Shown piece after piece: positions 1 to 8,485 of a DNA stretch of 64,000 nucleotides (positions are counted from its first letter, which is position 1; each line of letters starts with the position of its first letter). Position numbers and translations under genes: made by a program. This stretch comes from Aalborgiella sp963841045 (GTDB taxonomy: Bacteria > Pseudomonadota > Gammaproteobacteria > Burkholderiales > Burkholderiaceae_C): contig CAWJBD010000011.1 of NCBI GenBank assembly GCA_963841045.1, forward strand, positions 29,492 to 93,491, in the 5' to 3' direction. The notes under the pieces were generated by a model. That model had not been told where the DNA came from. It did no database searches and saw only the letters and a program-made list of their open reading frames with translations.

Positions 1-1
1 T

Positions 2-856
2 TTTGATGTGCACACACCCGCGCAAATTCATGCTGAGTTTGCAAAATTGCACGCATCGGATTTGGTGGTGCTGGTGCAATCGACCAATTTCAGGTTAGAG
101 GCGTTTCGCATTCGCGTTGAGCTGTTCAAACGCGGTTTGAAAGTCATCGAACATCCACATTTGTCGCGCATGGTGGGCGATGAAGTGGCGGTGTATGTGG
201 ATGCGCTGGCCTACGATGGTGCGTATTTTCGCGGCGTCGGGCAAGGGTTGAAAACCATCATCGACTCAGCAAAAGGTGGTGTGCTCGACAGTGGCGGCGC
301 GACATATCCCAATGCGCGTTTGGTATTTGGTTCCGCTTTTGAATCTGCCAAACTCAATGTGGGTGACTACAGCGCCATGCCCAATACGGGTGGGCAATTT
401 CCCATTGGTGAGGTGTTCACCGAAGCGCAAAACTTAGAAGCCGTGAATGGCCGTGTGCGCATTTTTGCTTTTGGCGACACAGCGTTCAAAGTCAACCGCC
501 CAGTAACGCCCATCACACTCATCGTTGAAAAAGGGCAAGTGGTCGCCACCGAAAACAGCACGGCAGAATTTGATACCGTGCTGGCCAATATTCGCGCTGA
601 CGAAGAGGTGGTGTGGTTACGCGAAATAGGTTTTGGCCTGAACCGCGCCTTTACCCAAGACCGCACAGTGAGTGACATTGGTACCTATGAACGCATGTGC
701 GGCTTGCACTTGTCTCTGGGCGCCAAACATGGCATTTACCCCAAACCCGGCTTCAAACGCAACGACGGCAAACACCATGTGGATGTTTTTGCAGTCACCG
801 AAAGTCTGATGCTGGACGATAAAGTGGTATATGCCGACGGGGCTTGGGTGGTTTGA
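2..856 (+). CDS. M29-like aminopeptidase, 5' partial
   Basis: The frame is open from the left edge, so the N-terminus lies outside the window; the GTG at position 8 is only an internal in-frame codon. The protein resembles the M29 (aminopeptidase T) family of metallopeptidases, which also includes 2,5-dihydroxypyridine dioxygenase-like members. Residues that could be the M29 metal ligands are visible in family order: GEVFTE, then LREIGFGLN, then the histidine of GLHLSLG, then HHVDVF with its His and Asp. It ends just upstream of the rpsB promoter region and is probably a separate unit. Peptidase or ring-cleavage activity cannot be decided from sequence alone. Confidence 0.7.
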   Translation, partial: FDVHTPAQIHAEFAKLHASDLVVLVQSTNFRLEAFRIRVELFKRGLKVIEHPHLSRMVGDEVAVYVDALAYDGAYFRGVGQGLKTIIDSAKGGVLDSGGATYPNARLVFGSAFESAKLNVGDYSAMPNTGGQFPIGEVFTEAQNLEAVNGRVRIFAFGDTAFKVNRPVTPITLIVEKGQVVATENSTAEFDTVLANIRADEEVVWLREIGFGLNRAFTQDRTVSDIGTYERMCGLHLSLGAKHGIYPKPGFKRNDGKHHVDVFAVTESLMLDDKVVYADGAWVV

Positions 857-867
857 GAGGGTGAATG

Positions 868-876
868 TGCTATAAT
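868..876 (+). promoter_or_regulatory. Candidate extended -10 promoter for rpsB-tsf
   Basis: TGCTATAAT is a perfect extended -10 element (TG-n-TATAAT). I find no good -35 hexamer at 16-18 bp, which extended -10 promoters tolerate. It lies 140 nt before the rpsB start, leaving a long leader of the kind in which S2 autoregulates rpsB in other bacteria. The autoregulation here is inference. Confidence 0.55.
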
Positions 877-1015
877 CGAATGGCTTTGCACGGTACGCTA
901 TTGGTGTGTCATGTGAGGCAATACGCGAACTTGTCCATTCAAGGTGTGGGGTAGTGAAATACCTCAAGTCGGGCAGGTTTTAGACCTAACCTTTTGATTA
1001 CATTGGAAAAATACT

Positions 1016-1771
1016 ATGTCAGTCACCATGCGTGAAATGCTGGATGCGGGTGTTCATTTTGGACACCAAACCCGTTTCTGGAACCCTAAGATGGCCCCGT
1101 TTATTTTCGGTCATCGCAACAAAATTCATATCGTCAACTTGGAAAAAACATTACCTATGTTCCAAGAGGCAGCCAAGTTTGTGCGTCAATTGACAGCCAA
1201 CGGCGGCACCGTATTGATGGTGGGCACCAAGCGCCAAGCGCGCGAAATCTTGTCAACTGAAGCCTTGCGTGCTGGTGTTCCGTTTGTGGACCAACGCTGG
1301 TTGGGTGGCATGATGACCAACTTCAAAACAGTCAAAATTTCTCTCAAGCGTTTGAAAGAAATGAAAGCTCAGCAAGAAGCTGGCTTGGATTCATTGAGCA
1401 AAAAAGAACAATTGATGTTTGCCCGTGAAATGGCGAAACTAGAGCGCGACATGGGTGGCATTCAAGACATGACTGGTTTGCCAGACGCGATTTTTGTGAT
1501 TGACGTGGGTTACCACAAAATTGCCATTCAAGAAGCTCGTAAATTGGGCATTCCATTGGTCGGCGTGGTTGATACCAACCATTCACCTGAAGGTATTGAC
1601 TACGTGATTCCTGGCAATGACGACTCATCTAAAGCAGTTGCTTTGTATGCACGCGGCATTGCTGATGCGATTATCGAAGGTCGCAACAACCGCAACAACG
1701 ATTTGGTGAAAACCGTTGCTGCTGAAGGTGCGGACGAGTTTGTGGAAGTTGAAGAGGATTCTGCGGCTTAA
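1016..1771 (+). CDS. rpsB: 30S ribosomal protein S2
   Basis: S2 binds the 16S rRNA head-body junction of the small subunit and is needed to bring in S1. The 251-residue product starts SVTMREMLDAGVHFGHQTR and contains the S2 signatures around GTKRQAREI, QRWLGGMMTNFKT and PDAIFVIDVG. The acidic C-terminal tail (about EFVEVEEDSAA) is common in betaproteobacteria. The ATG follows a weak purine stretch (tggaaaaa). It is followed by an attenuator-like hairpin and then tsf, the usual bacterial pair. Confidence 0.98.
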   Translation: MSVTMREMLDAGVHFGHQTRFWNPKMAPFIFGHRNKIHIVNLEKTLPMFQEAAKFVRQLTANGGTVLMVGTKRQAREILSTEALRAGVPFVDQRWLGGMMTNFKTVKISLKRLKEMKAQQEAGLDSLSKKEQLMFAREMAKLERDMGGIQDMTGLPDAIFVIDVGYHKIAIQEARKLGIPLVGVVDTNHSPEGIDYVIPGNDDSSKAVALYARGIADAIIEGRNNRNNDLVKTVAAEGADEFVEVEEDSAA

Positions 1772-1789
1772 GCCATTGCCAAAAGTTAG

Positions 1790-1839
1790 CCCCTAGTTTT
1801 CTAGGCAAAAATAGGGGGCACTGGTTGCCCTCTTTTTTT
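1790..1839 (+). terminator. Intercistronic attenuator between rpsB and tsf
   Basis: A small hairpin (CCTAG-tttt-CTAGG, 1792-1805) is followed by an 8-bp stem, AGGGGGCA/TGCCCTCT with one G-U pair (1813-1820 and 1826-1833), and a run of seven T (1833-1839). This has the form of a rho-independent terminator. Because tsf follows in the same direction it probably works as a partial terminator that lowers tsf relative to rpsB, as described for E. coli. Confidence 0.7.
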
Positions 1840-1884
1840 AAGCAAAATTTTATTATTGAATTTATATTTAAGTAGGAGTTAGAA

Positions 1885-2811
1885 ATGACAACGATTACAG
1901 CCAGCATGGTTGCCGCATTGCGCGCTAAAACCGATGCGCCCATGATGGAATGCAAAAAAGCACTGACAGAAGCTGCCGGTGACATGGACAAAGCAGAAGA
2001 GCTGCTGCGTGTTAAGTTGGGTAGTAAAGCCAGCAAAGCGTCTGACCGTATCACCGCTGAAGGCGTGGTGATGTGCAGCGTCAGCGGCACCACAGGCGCG
2101 ATGCTTGAAGTGAATTGCGAGACCGACTTTGTGACGAAAAACGATAGCTTTTTGGCATTGTCACAAGCCGCCGTTGATTTGGTTGCCAAGAACAATCCAG
2201 CCGACATTGCAGCATTGGGTGCTCTGGCTTATGAACAAGAAGGCTTTGGCCCTACATTGGAAGATGTACGCAAAGGTTTGATCGGCAAAATTGGCGAAAA
2301 CATGAGCTTCCGTCGCTTTAAACGCAATGCTGGTGGAGCTAAATTAGCCAACTATTTGCACGGCACACGCATTGGTGTGTTGGTCGAGTATGAAGGTGAC
2401 GACACAGCTGCCAAAGACGTGGCGATGCACATTGCTGCGATGAAACCAGTGTCTCTATCAAGCGCCGAAGTGCCAGCCGAATTGGTAGCCAAAGAGCGTT
2501 CAGTGGCAGCGGCCAAAGCAGCTGAAGATGCTGCAACAGCCAAGGCTGCTGGTAAACCAGTTCAATCTGACGAAATCGTTGCCAAGCGTATTGAAGGGGG
2601 CGTGCAAAAATTCTTGAAAGAAGTATCTTTGTATGACCAAGTTTTTGTGAAAGCTGCAGACGGCAAACAAACCGTTGCTGCCATGTTGAAAGACAAAGCA
2701 ACCACCATCAAAGGCTTCACACTTTATGTGGTGGGTGAAGGCATTGAGAAAAAGGTTGACGATTTTGCTGCTGAAGTTGCTGCGCAAGTGGCTGCTGCCA
2801 AAGCAGCTTAA
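1885..2811 (+). CDS. tsf: Elongation factor Ts
   Basis: EF-Ts is the guanine nucleotide exchange factor that recycles EF-Tu from GDP to GTP. The 308-residue product has the N-terminal UBA-like region (VAALRAKTDAPMMECKKAL), the conserved core motif VNCETDFVTKNDSF at about residue 75, and the coiled-coil and C-terminal dimerization parts. It starts at ATG after a good TAGGAG site. It sits between the rpsB attenuator and pyrH in the conserved rpsB-tsf-pyrH-frr order. Confidence 0.98.
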   Translation: MTTITASMVAALRAKTDAPMMECKKALTEAAGDMDKAEELLRVKLGSKASKASDRITAEGVVMCSVSGTTGAMLEVNCETDFVTKNDSFLALSQAAVDLVAKNNPADIAALGALAYEQEGFGPTLEDVRKGLIGKIGENMSFRRFKRNAGGAKLANYLHGTRIGVLVEYEGDDTAAKDVAMHIAAMKPVSLSSAEVPAELVAKERSVAAAKAAEDAATAKAAGKPVQSDEIVAKRIEGGVQKFLKEVSLYDQVFVKAADGKQTVAAMLKDKATTIKGFTLYVVGEGIEKKVDDFAAEVAAQVAAAKAA

Positions 2812-2892
2812 TTTGATTCGCGATAAGGTCATTCAGTCGCCACATTAACGTCAATCAAACTTCCATCAAACACCATTCAAAAGGAGTCGTCT

Positions 2893-3630
2893 ATGTCTGA
2901 GCTAACGCCTGGAAATACTGCACCCGCATACAAGCGGATATTGCTTAAATTATCAGGTGAAGCTTTGATGGGGGACGACGCTTTTGGTATCAATCGCGCA
3001 ACCATTGTGCGCATGGTGGAAGAGATTGCCGAAGTCACTCGCATGGGCGTTCAAGTGGCCGTGGTAATAGGTGGTGGCAATATATTTCGCGGGGTAGCAG
3101 GCGGTTCTGTCGGTATGGATCGAGCTACTGCTGATTACATGGGTATGCTGGCAACTGTGATGAATGCACTGGCGCTGGGGGATACCATGGACAAAGCTGG
3201 TTTGATGGCGCGTGTGATGTCAGCGATTGGCATTGAACAAGTTGTCGAACCCTATGTGCGCCCCAAGGCTTTGCAGTATCTAGAAGAAGGCAAAGTGGTG
3301 ATCTTTGCAGCAGGAACAGGCAATCCGTTTTTTACAACCGATACTGCGGCTGCATTGCGCGGTGCAGAAATCGGGGCAGAAATTGTCTTGAAAGCCACCA
3401 AAGTCGATGGTGTTTACAGCGCGGATCCAAAGAAAGACCCTAGCGCAACACGCTTCGAAAAATTAAGCTTTGATGAAGCCATGCGCAAAAACTTAGGCAT
3501 CATGGACGCAGCTGCTTTCGCTTTGTGTCGTGACCAAAAACTGCCGATTAAAGTGTTCTCCATCTTCAAGCACGGTGCACTCAAACGTGTCATCATGGGC
3601 GAAGATGAGGGCACCTTGGTATACGCTTAA
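2893..3630 (+). CDS. pyrH: UMP kinase
   Basis: This enzyme phosphorylates UMP to UDP with ATP, in pyrimidine nucleotide synthesis. The 245-residue product belongs to the amino acid kinase fold: ILLKLSGEALMG at the N-terminus (phosphate binding), VVIGGGNIFRG, and the GNPFFTTDTAA and KATKVDGVYSADP motifs of bacterial hexameric UMP kinases. An AAAGGAG site precedes the ATG. It is essential and lies in the standard place between tsf and frr. Confidence 0.98.
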   Translation: MSELTPGNTAPAYKRILLKLSGEALMGDDAFGINRATIVRMVEEIAEVTRMGVQVAVVIGGGNIFRGVAGGSVGMDRATADYMGMLATVMNALALGDTMDKAGLMARVMSAIGIEQVVEPYVRPKALQYLEEGKVVIFAAGTGNPFFTTDTAAALRGAEIGAEIVLKATKVDGVYSADPKKDPSATRFEKLSFDEAMRKNLGIMDAAAFALCRDQKLPIKVFSIFKHGALKRVIMGEDEGTLVYA

Positions 3631-3655
3631 AAGATCACATTCGTAGGAGTTAAAT

Positions 3656-4216
3656 ATGCCAACAGCCGCAATTAAAACTCAGGCTCAAAACAAGATGGAC
3701 CAGTCCATCGCTGCATTTCAAAACAACATCAGCAAAATTCGCACAGGCCGTGCTACACCTGCGCTGCTTGACAGTGTGCAAGTCGAATACTACGGTAGCA
3801 ATGTGCCGATTAGTCAAGTTGCGAATTTATCCATGATTGACTCTCGCACCGTGGGCGTGCAGCCTTGGGAAAAAGGCATGGGTGCCAAAATTGAAAAGGC
3901 CATTCGCGACAGTGATTTGGGTTTGAATCCTTCCAGCATGGGCGATTTGATTCGAGTACCTATGCCACCAATGAGCGAAGAGCGTCGTAAAGAGATGACC
4001 AAGTTGGTTCGTCATGAAGGTGAAAATGCCAAAATTGCGATTCGCAATTTGCGTCGCGATGCCAATGAAAACATTAAAAAATTAGTCAAAGAAAAAGAAG
4101 CTTCAGAGGACGATCAAAAACGTGCTGAGAGTGATATTCAAAAAGTGACAGACAAACACATCATTACCATTGACCAAATGGTGGCAGCCAAAGAACAAGA
4201 GATCATGGCTGTTTAA
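3656..4216 (+). CDS. frr: Ribosome recycling factor
   Basis: RRF works with EF-G to split the post-termination ribosome. The product has 186 residues, the family's usual length, with KIRTGRATPALLD near the start, RVPMPPMSEERRKEM in the middle and the long three-helix bundle heptads (EKEASEDDQKRAESDIQKVTDKH) at the end. It starts at ATG after GTAGGAG and follows pyrH by 25 nt, consistent with one transcript. Confidence 0.98.
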   Translation: MPTAAIKTQAQNKMDQSIAAFQNNISKIRTGRATPALLDSVQVEYYGSNVPISQVANLSMIDSRTVGVQPWEKGMGAKIEKAIRDSDLGLNPSSMGDLIRVPMPPMSEERRKEMTKLVRHEGENAKIAIRNLRRDANENIKKLVKEKEASEDDQKRAESDIQKVTDKHIITIDQMVAAKEQEIMAV

Positions 4217-4247
4217 GCCCGTGATGCTTGGCTGACATTTATTTCGC

Positions 4248-4973
4248 ATGCGCGACATCCCAAGTAGACCCCAGCACATTGCCATCGTGATGGATGGCAA
4301 TGGCAGGTGGGCTAAGCGCAGACTTTTGCCGCGTGTGGCAGGACATAAACAAGGTGTAGAAGCTTTGCAGAAATGTGTCAAAGCATGCATGCAACGCGAC
4401 GTCAAAGTGCTCACGGTATTTGCTTTTTCATCAGAGAACTGGGAACGACCTGAAGAAGAGGTTTCTGGTTTGATGGAATTGTTAGCAAAAGCACTGGCCA
4501 AAGAAGTATCGCAACTGGCCAAAGAAGGGGTACGTTTGCATTTTGTAGGTGATCGCGAGCATCTTTCAGACAACATCAAAAATGGCTTTGATGAAGCAGA
4601 GCAGTTGACAAATTCAAATACAAAATTGATCTTCAATATCTGCTTCAATTATGGCGGTCGATGGGACATGGCGCAAGCGGCCGCAAAATTGGCAGCAAAA
4701 AAATTGGATATCACACCGTCCAACATCAATGCTGAGATGTCATTGTCACATGTTGCAGACCCTGACTTGATTATTCGCACAGGCGGAGAACAGCGCTTGA
4801 GCAATTTCTTGCTCTGGCAGACCGCTTATTCAGAACTTTATTTCTGTGACACTTTGTGGCCAGATTTTGATGAGAACGCTTTGGATTTGGCGATCGAGTC
4901 ATTTCACCAACGTGAACGCCGTTTTGGCAAAACATCTGAACAAGTGCTTGCAGGCTCGCACAGCCAGCAATAA
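4248..4973 (+). CDS. uppS: Undecaprenyl (isoprenyl) diphosphate synthase
   Basis: This cis-prenyltransferase makes the C55 carrier lipid for peptidoglycan and surface polysaccharides. The 241-residue product carries the signature HIAIVMDGNGRWAKRR with the catalytic Asp, the FAFSSENWERP motif, and DLIIRTGGEQRLSNFLLWQ toward the C-terminus. It lies 31 nt after frr and 23 nt before cdsA, in the conserved cluster frr-uppS-cdsA-dxr. Confidence 0.97.
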   Translation: MRDIPSRPQHIAIVMDGNGRWAKRRLLPRVAGHKQGVEALQKCVKACMQRDVKVLTVFAFSSENWERPEEEVSGLMELLAKALAKEVSQLAKEGVRLHFVGDREHLSDNIKNGFDEAEQLTNSNTKLIFNICFNYGGRWDMAQAAAKLAAKKLDITPSNINAEMSLSHVADPDLIIRTGGEQRLSNFLLWQTAYSELYFCDTLWPDFDENALDLAIESFHQRERRFGKTSEQVLAGSHSQQ

Positions 4974-4996
4974 AAGGAATATGAGGGACACACATC

Positions 4997-5848
4997 ATGC
5001 TTAAACAACGTGTGCTCACTGCACTTATTTTGGTGACGGTTCTCGCTTTGGCATTGTTGTCAACAGCACAATGGGTTTTCCCCGCCTTGGTACTCCTTTT
5101 TATGGTTGCTGGCGCGTGGGAGTGGGGGCGCATGAATGGAAGCAGTCAAGCACTTTCAATATGGACAGCCTGTGAACTGTTCATTTTGATCGCATTCACT
5201 TGGTTACTTGGTTGGTTAAATCAGTCCCACACTTTGTTGTGGATCGTTGCCAGTGGCGTATGGGTTTTAGTCAGTGTTTATTTGTTGAAAAATGGCGCAT
5301 CAGCTTGGTTGAAAATTCCGCAATCATTGCGCCGCTATTTGGGTGTTTTGGCATTGTGGCTGGTCTGGTTGGCGATTTGTCAGGCGCGCATGATTGGCAT
5401 TAATTTCTTAATGTCAGCTTTGTTTTTGGTGTGGTCTGCTGATACTTTTGCCTATTTCGCAGGCAGAGCACTGGGTGGGAAATTCACACAAAATAAATTG
5501 GCACCCAGTATCAGTCCAGGTAAAAGTTGGGAAGGTGTATGGGGTGGTGTCATCGGAGTTGTAATTGTTGCCAGCCTTTGGATATTGGCTGATCAAAAAT
5601 TGCATGCGACAGTACCCAGTCTGCACTCAAGACTTTATGAACAAAACTGGGTGATCATGTTACTGGCATTGTTTTTTATGACAGCTATGAGTGTTGTCGG
5701 AGATTTGATTGAATCTCTTATCAAACGCAGTGCTGGCGTGAAGGATTCTAGTCAGTTGTTACCTGGTCATGGTGGTGTGCTTGATCGCATTGATGCCATA
5801 TTGCCAACTTTGCCTATAGCCATGATGTTGGTGAGTCTCACGTCATGA
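4997..5848 (+). CDS. cdsA: Phosphatidate cytidylyltransferase
   Basis: This integral membrane enzyme makes CDP-diacylglycerol from phosphatidic acid and CTP, the branch point of phospholipid synthesis. The 283-residue product is almost wholly hydrophobic helices. Its C-terminal third has the family signature: GDLIESLIKRSAGVKD followed by LLPGHGGVLDRIDA, preceded by the DTFAYFAGRALGG segment. The stop overlaps the dxr start by the four bases ATGA, which suggests translational coupling. Confidence 0.96.
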   Translation: MLKQRVLTALILVTVLALALLSTAQWVFPALVLLFMVAGAWEWGRMNGSSQALSIWTACELFILIAFTWLLGWLNQSHTLLWIVASGVWVLVSVYLLKNGASAWLKIPQSLRRYLGVLALWLVWLAICQARMIGINFLMSALFLVWSADTFAYFAGRALGGKFTQNKLAPSISPGKSWEGVWGGVIGVVIVASLWILADQKLHATVPSLHSRLYEQNWVIMLLALFFMTAMSVVGDLIESLIKRSAGVKDSSQLLPGHGGVLDRIDAILPTLPIAMMLVSLTS

Positions 5849-7061
5849 GCAATTACTTTGGCAATATTCGCAAGCAACGGGTAACGATTTTAGGTTCAAC
5901 TGGATCTATCGGCACCAATACTTTGGATGTGGTACGGCAGCACCCAGATCGATTTGAGGTATTTGCATTAAGTGCAGCGACCAAAGTGGATTTGATGTTG
6001 GCCCAAATTAGCCAATTCAAACCGCAATTTGCTGTCATGGCAAGCGAACCGCATGCCAAACTATTAGCTGAAAAAGTTCAAGCAAAATGGATTTGCAACC
6101 AAAGTACTATTTGGATTTCGATGCTATCGATATGATAGCTTCACATGAGTCGACTGATACTGTGATGGCGGCCATTGTTGGGGCTGCAGGTTTATCATCT
6201 TGTTTGGCTGCTGCGCGCGCTGGCAAAAAGCTCTTGTTGGCAAATAAAGAAGCATTGGTGGTGGGTGGCGAATTATTTTTAAGTACTGTAAAAGCAGGCA
6301 AAGCACAGTTGCTACCGATTGACAGTGAACATTCCGCTATATTTCAGTGTTTACCTGTTGATGCGACCACATGGAAAGCCAATGTGGAAAAAATCATTTT
6401 GACGGCGTCAGGCGGGCCTTTTCGGACGCGTGAGATTGAAAGTTTGAAAGATGTGACCCCGGCACAAGCTTGTGCGCATCCCAATTGGGTGATGGGGCGA
6501 AAGATTTCGGTCGATTCAGCTACCATGATGAACAAAGCATTAGAGGTGATCGAGGCTAAATACTTGTTTGGTTTAGAAGCCAATCAGATTGAGGTCATTA
6601 TTCATCCGCAAAGTGTGATTCACTCCATGGTGCAGTTCATGGATAAATCTGTTTTGGCACAATGTGGCACGCCCGATATGCGTGGACCAATTGCACTCGG
6701 ACTCTCTTATCCTGACAGAATACAAAATGGGTCAAGCGCGATTGAATTTAAGACCATCCCTGCATTGACATTTGAAACAATGGACAGCCATGAACATCAG
6801 GCACGATTCCCTGGTTTGGCTTTGGCGTGGCAGGTGTTGAACGCTACGGCAGGAACCACCGCTGTGTTGAATGCTGCAAATGAAATTGCGGTTCAAGCAT
6901 TTTTAGATGGTTTGATTCGATTTGATCAAATTCATTCGGTCAATATTGAAACTTTATCCAAGGTAGCCCCATCTAAACCTGCATCATTGGCTGATTTATT
7001 GGAAATAGATGCTATGTCGAGAGAGTCTGCTGATGCGACGGTGAAGCGATTTGCTGCTTAA
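5845..7061 (+). CDS. dxr: 1-deoxy-D-xylulose 5-phosphate reductoisomerase (frameshifted)
   Basis: Dxr converts DXP to methylerythritol 4-phosphate with NADPH, the committed step of the MEP isoprenoid pathway. The N-terminal part (5845 to about 6086) has the NADPH site VTILGSTGSIGTNTLDV. The rest, read in another frame from about 6087, has VMAAIVGAAGL, LLLANKEALVVGGE, LPIDSEHSAIFQ, SGGPFR and MGRKISVDSATMMNK. The two halves are joined by one missing base (or two extra) near the A-runs at 6071-6087. The product would be about 405 residues, normal for the family. As dxr is normally essential, a sequence error is likeliest. Confidence 0.92.
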
Positions 7062-7105
7062 CTCAACAACCAAGATGACAAAACGACAGAGACAATAATC
7101 TAGGT

Positions 7106-8485
7106 ATGACAACACTCTTGGCCTTTTTGGCTGCTTTGGGATTGCTGATCGCTATTCATGAATATGGCCATTATCGAATGGCAGTTGCTTGCGGCGTTAA
7201 AGTTCTAAAATTCTCTATTGGATTTGGTAAGACGGTTTTTAAATGGCAACCTAAGAATTCTGATACGGAATTTGTCATTGGTCTGTTGCCATTGGGTGGC
7301 TATGTGAAAATGTTGGATGAACGTGAAGGCGCAGTCGAGGCTGCCCAGCGTCATTTGGCTTTCAACACACAAACGGTATGGAAGCGTGCTGCGATCGTGG
7401 CGGCAGGTCCAATTGCCAATTTATTACTGGCCATATTGCTATACGCTACCGTCAATTGGATGGGAGTACAAGAGCCTAGAGCAATCATTGCCAGTCCAGT
7501 GGCTGAGTCTTTAGCGCAAGAGGCAGGCTTCAAAGGTGGCGAACATATTTTGAAAACTGCTCTTGCTGATGAAGATTGGCAAGATATTCAGTCACTCGAA
7601 GAATTTCGTTGGTTCTTGACTCGTGCTGCACTGAATAAACAAGATGTCAGCATAGAGTATGCCCGTTCTGAGGGAAGCTCTCGCTACAAGGCGAATATGC
7701 CATTATCCAAATTGGATGTGCATGAAATTGACGCAAAGTTATTTCAAAAAATTGGCATTCTCGCACCCTGGTCAGCGGCAACAATAGGGGAAATTCAAGC
7801 TGCCAGTTCTGCTGCGCGCGCGGGTCTCAAAATGGGAGATCTGGTGTTATCGATCGGTGGCAAAGAGGTGGTGGACGCACAGCAACTTAGACAGACCATA
7901 CGTGCCTCAATTCAAACAAATGGCAATTCCAGTACAGGATTAGCACAAGAATGGCGGATAGACAGAGCGGGTCAAAAGCTCAGCATCATGGTTGAGCCAG
8001 AAGTCAATTTTGAAAATCAAATAGCTGTAGGAAAAATCGGTGCTTTTGTTGGTTCAGCGCCTGCCTTAACAACTGTGAACTATGGTTTGCTTGAAGGTTT
8101 TTCGAAGGCTTTCAATAGGACCTGGGAAGTATCTGTACTGACAGTGCGAATGTTCGCAAAAATGATCATCGGCGAAGCATCGCTGAAAAATTTAAGCGGT
8201 CCATTAACCATTGCCGATTACGCCGGAAAATCGGCACAGCTGGGATTGACCAGCTACTTGGTATTTTTAGCTCTCATCAGCGTCAGTTTAGGGGTGCTGA
8301 ATTTGATGCCTTTGCCTGTTTTGGATGGTGGTCATCTGGTGTATTATGCATGGGAGGCTATCACTGGAAAGCAAGTGTCCGAGCGTTGGATGGAGCGATT
8401 TCAACGCGGTGGTGTCGCGATTATTTTTACCATGATGTTCATTGCGCTTTACAATGACCTTATTAGACTTTTTGTTAACACATGA
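7106..8485 (+). CDS. rseP: Site-2 intramembrane zinc metalloprotease RseP
   Basis: RseP cleaves the anti-sigma factor RseA inside the inner membrane in the sigma-E envelope stress cascade. The 459-residue product has the zinc site HEYGH (HExxH) in the first membrane helix, two PDZ-like regions in the middle (the second around AARAGLKMGDLVLSIGGKEV), and the C-terminal active-site segment NLMPLPVLDGGHL. It follows dxr by 44 nt and overlaps bamA by ATGA. Its placement before bamA and skp is typical and links envelope stress with outer membrane assembly. Confidence 0.96.
   Translation: MTTLLAFLAALGLLIAIHEYGHYRMAVACGVKVLKFSIGFGKTVFKWQPKNSDTEFVIGLLPLGGYVKMLDEREGAVEAAQRHLAFNTQTVWKRAAIVAAGPIANLLLAILLYATVNWMGVQEPRAIIASPVAESLAQEAGFKGGEHILKTALADEDWQDIQSLEEFRWFLTRAALNKQDVSIEYARSEGSSRYKANMPLSKLDVHEIDAKLFQKIGILAPWSAATIGEIQAASSAARAGLKMGDLVLSIGGKEVVDAQQLRQTIRASIQTNGNSSTGLAQEWRIDRAGQKLSIMVEPEVNFENQIAVGKIGAFVGSAPALTTVNYGLLEGFSKAFNRTWEVSVLTVRMFAKMIIGEASLKNLSGPLTIADYAGKSAQLGLTSYLVFLALISVSLGVLNLMPLPVLDGGHLVYYAWEAITGKQVSERWMERFQRGGVAIIFTMMFIALYNDLIRLFVNT

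Noticed and set aside
6071..6090. Programmed -1 frameshift in dxr at A-rich sequence
   Set aside because: The heptamer is not in the correct codon phase for a classical slippery site (codons read GAA AAA GTT), no downstream hairpin was evident, and many other genes in the window have unrelated breaks.
6084..6137. Repeat-like stretch in dxr ending GCTATCGATATGATAGC
   Set aside because: The hairpin end and the peptide YYLDFDAIDMIAS recall copy R2, but the core does not align and the protein has normal length and family-like residues here. Probably chance.
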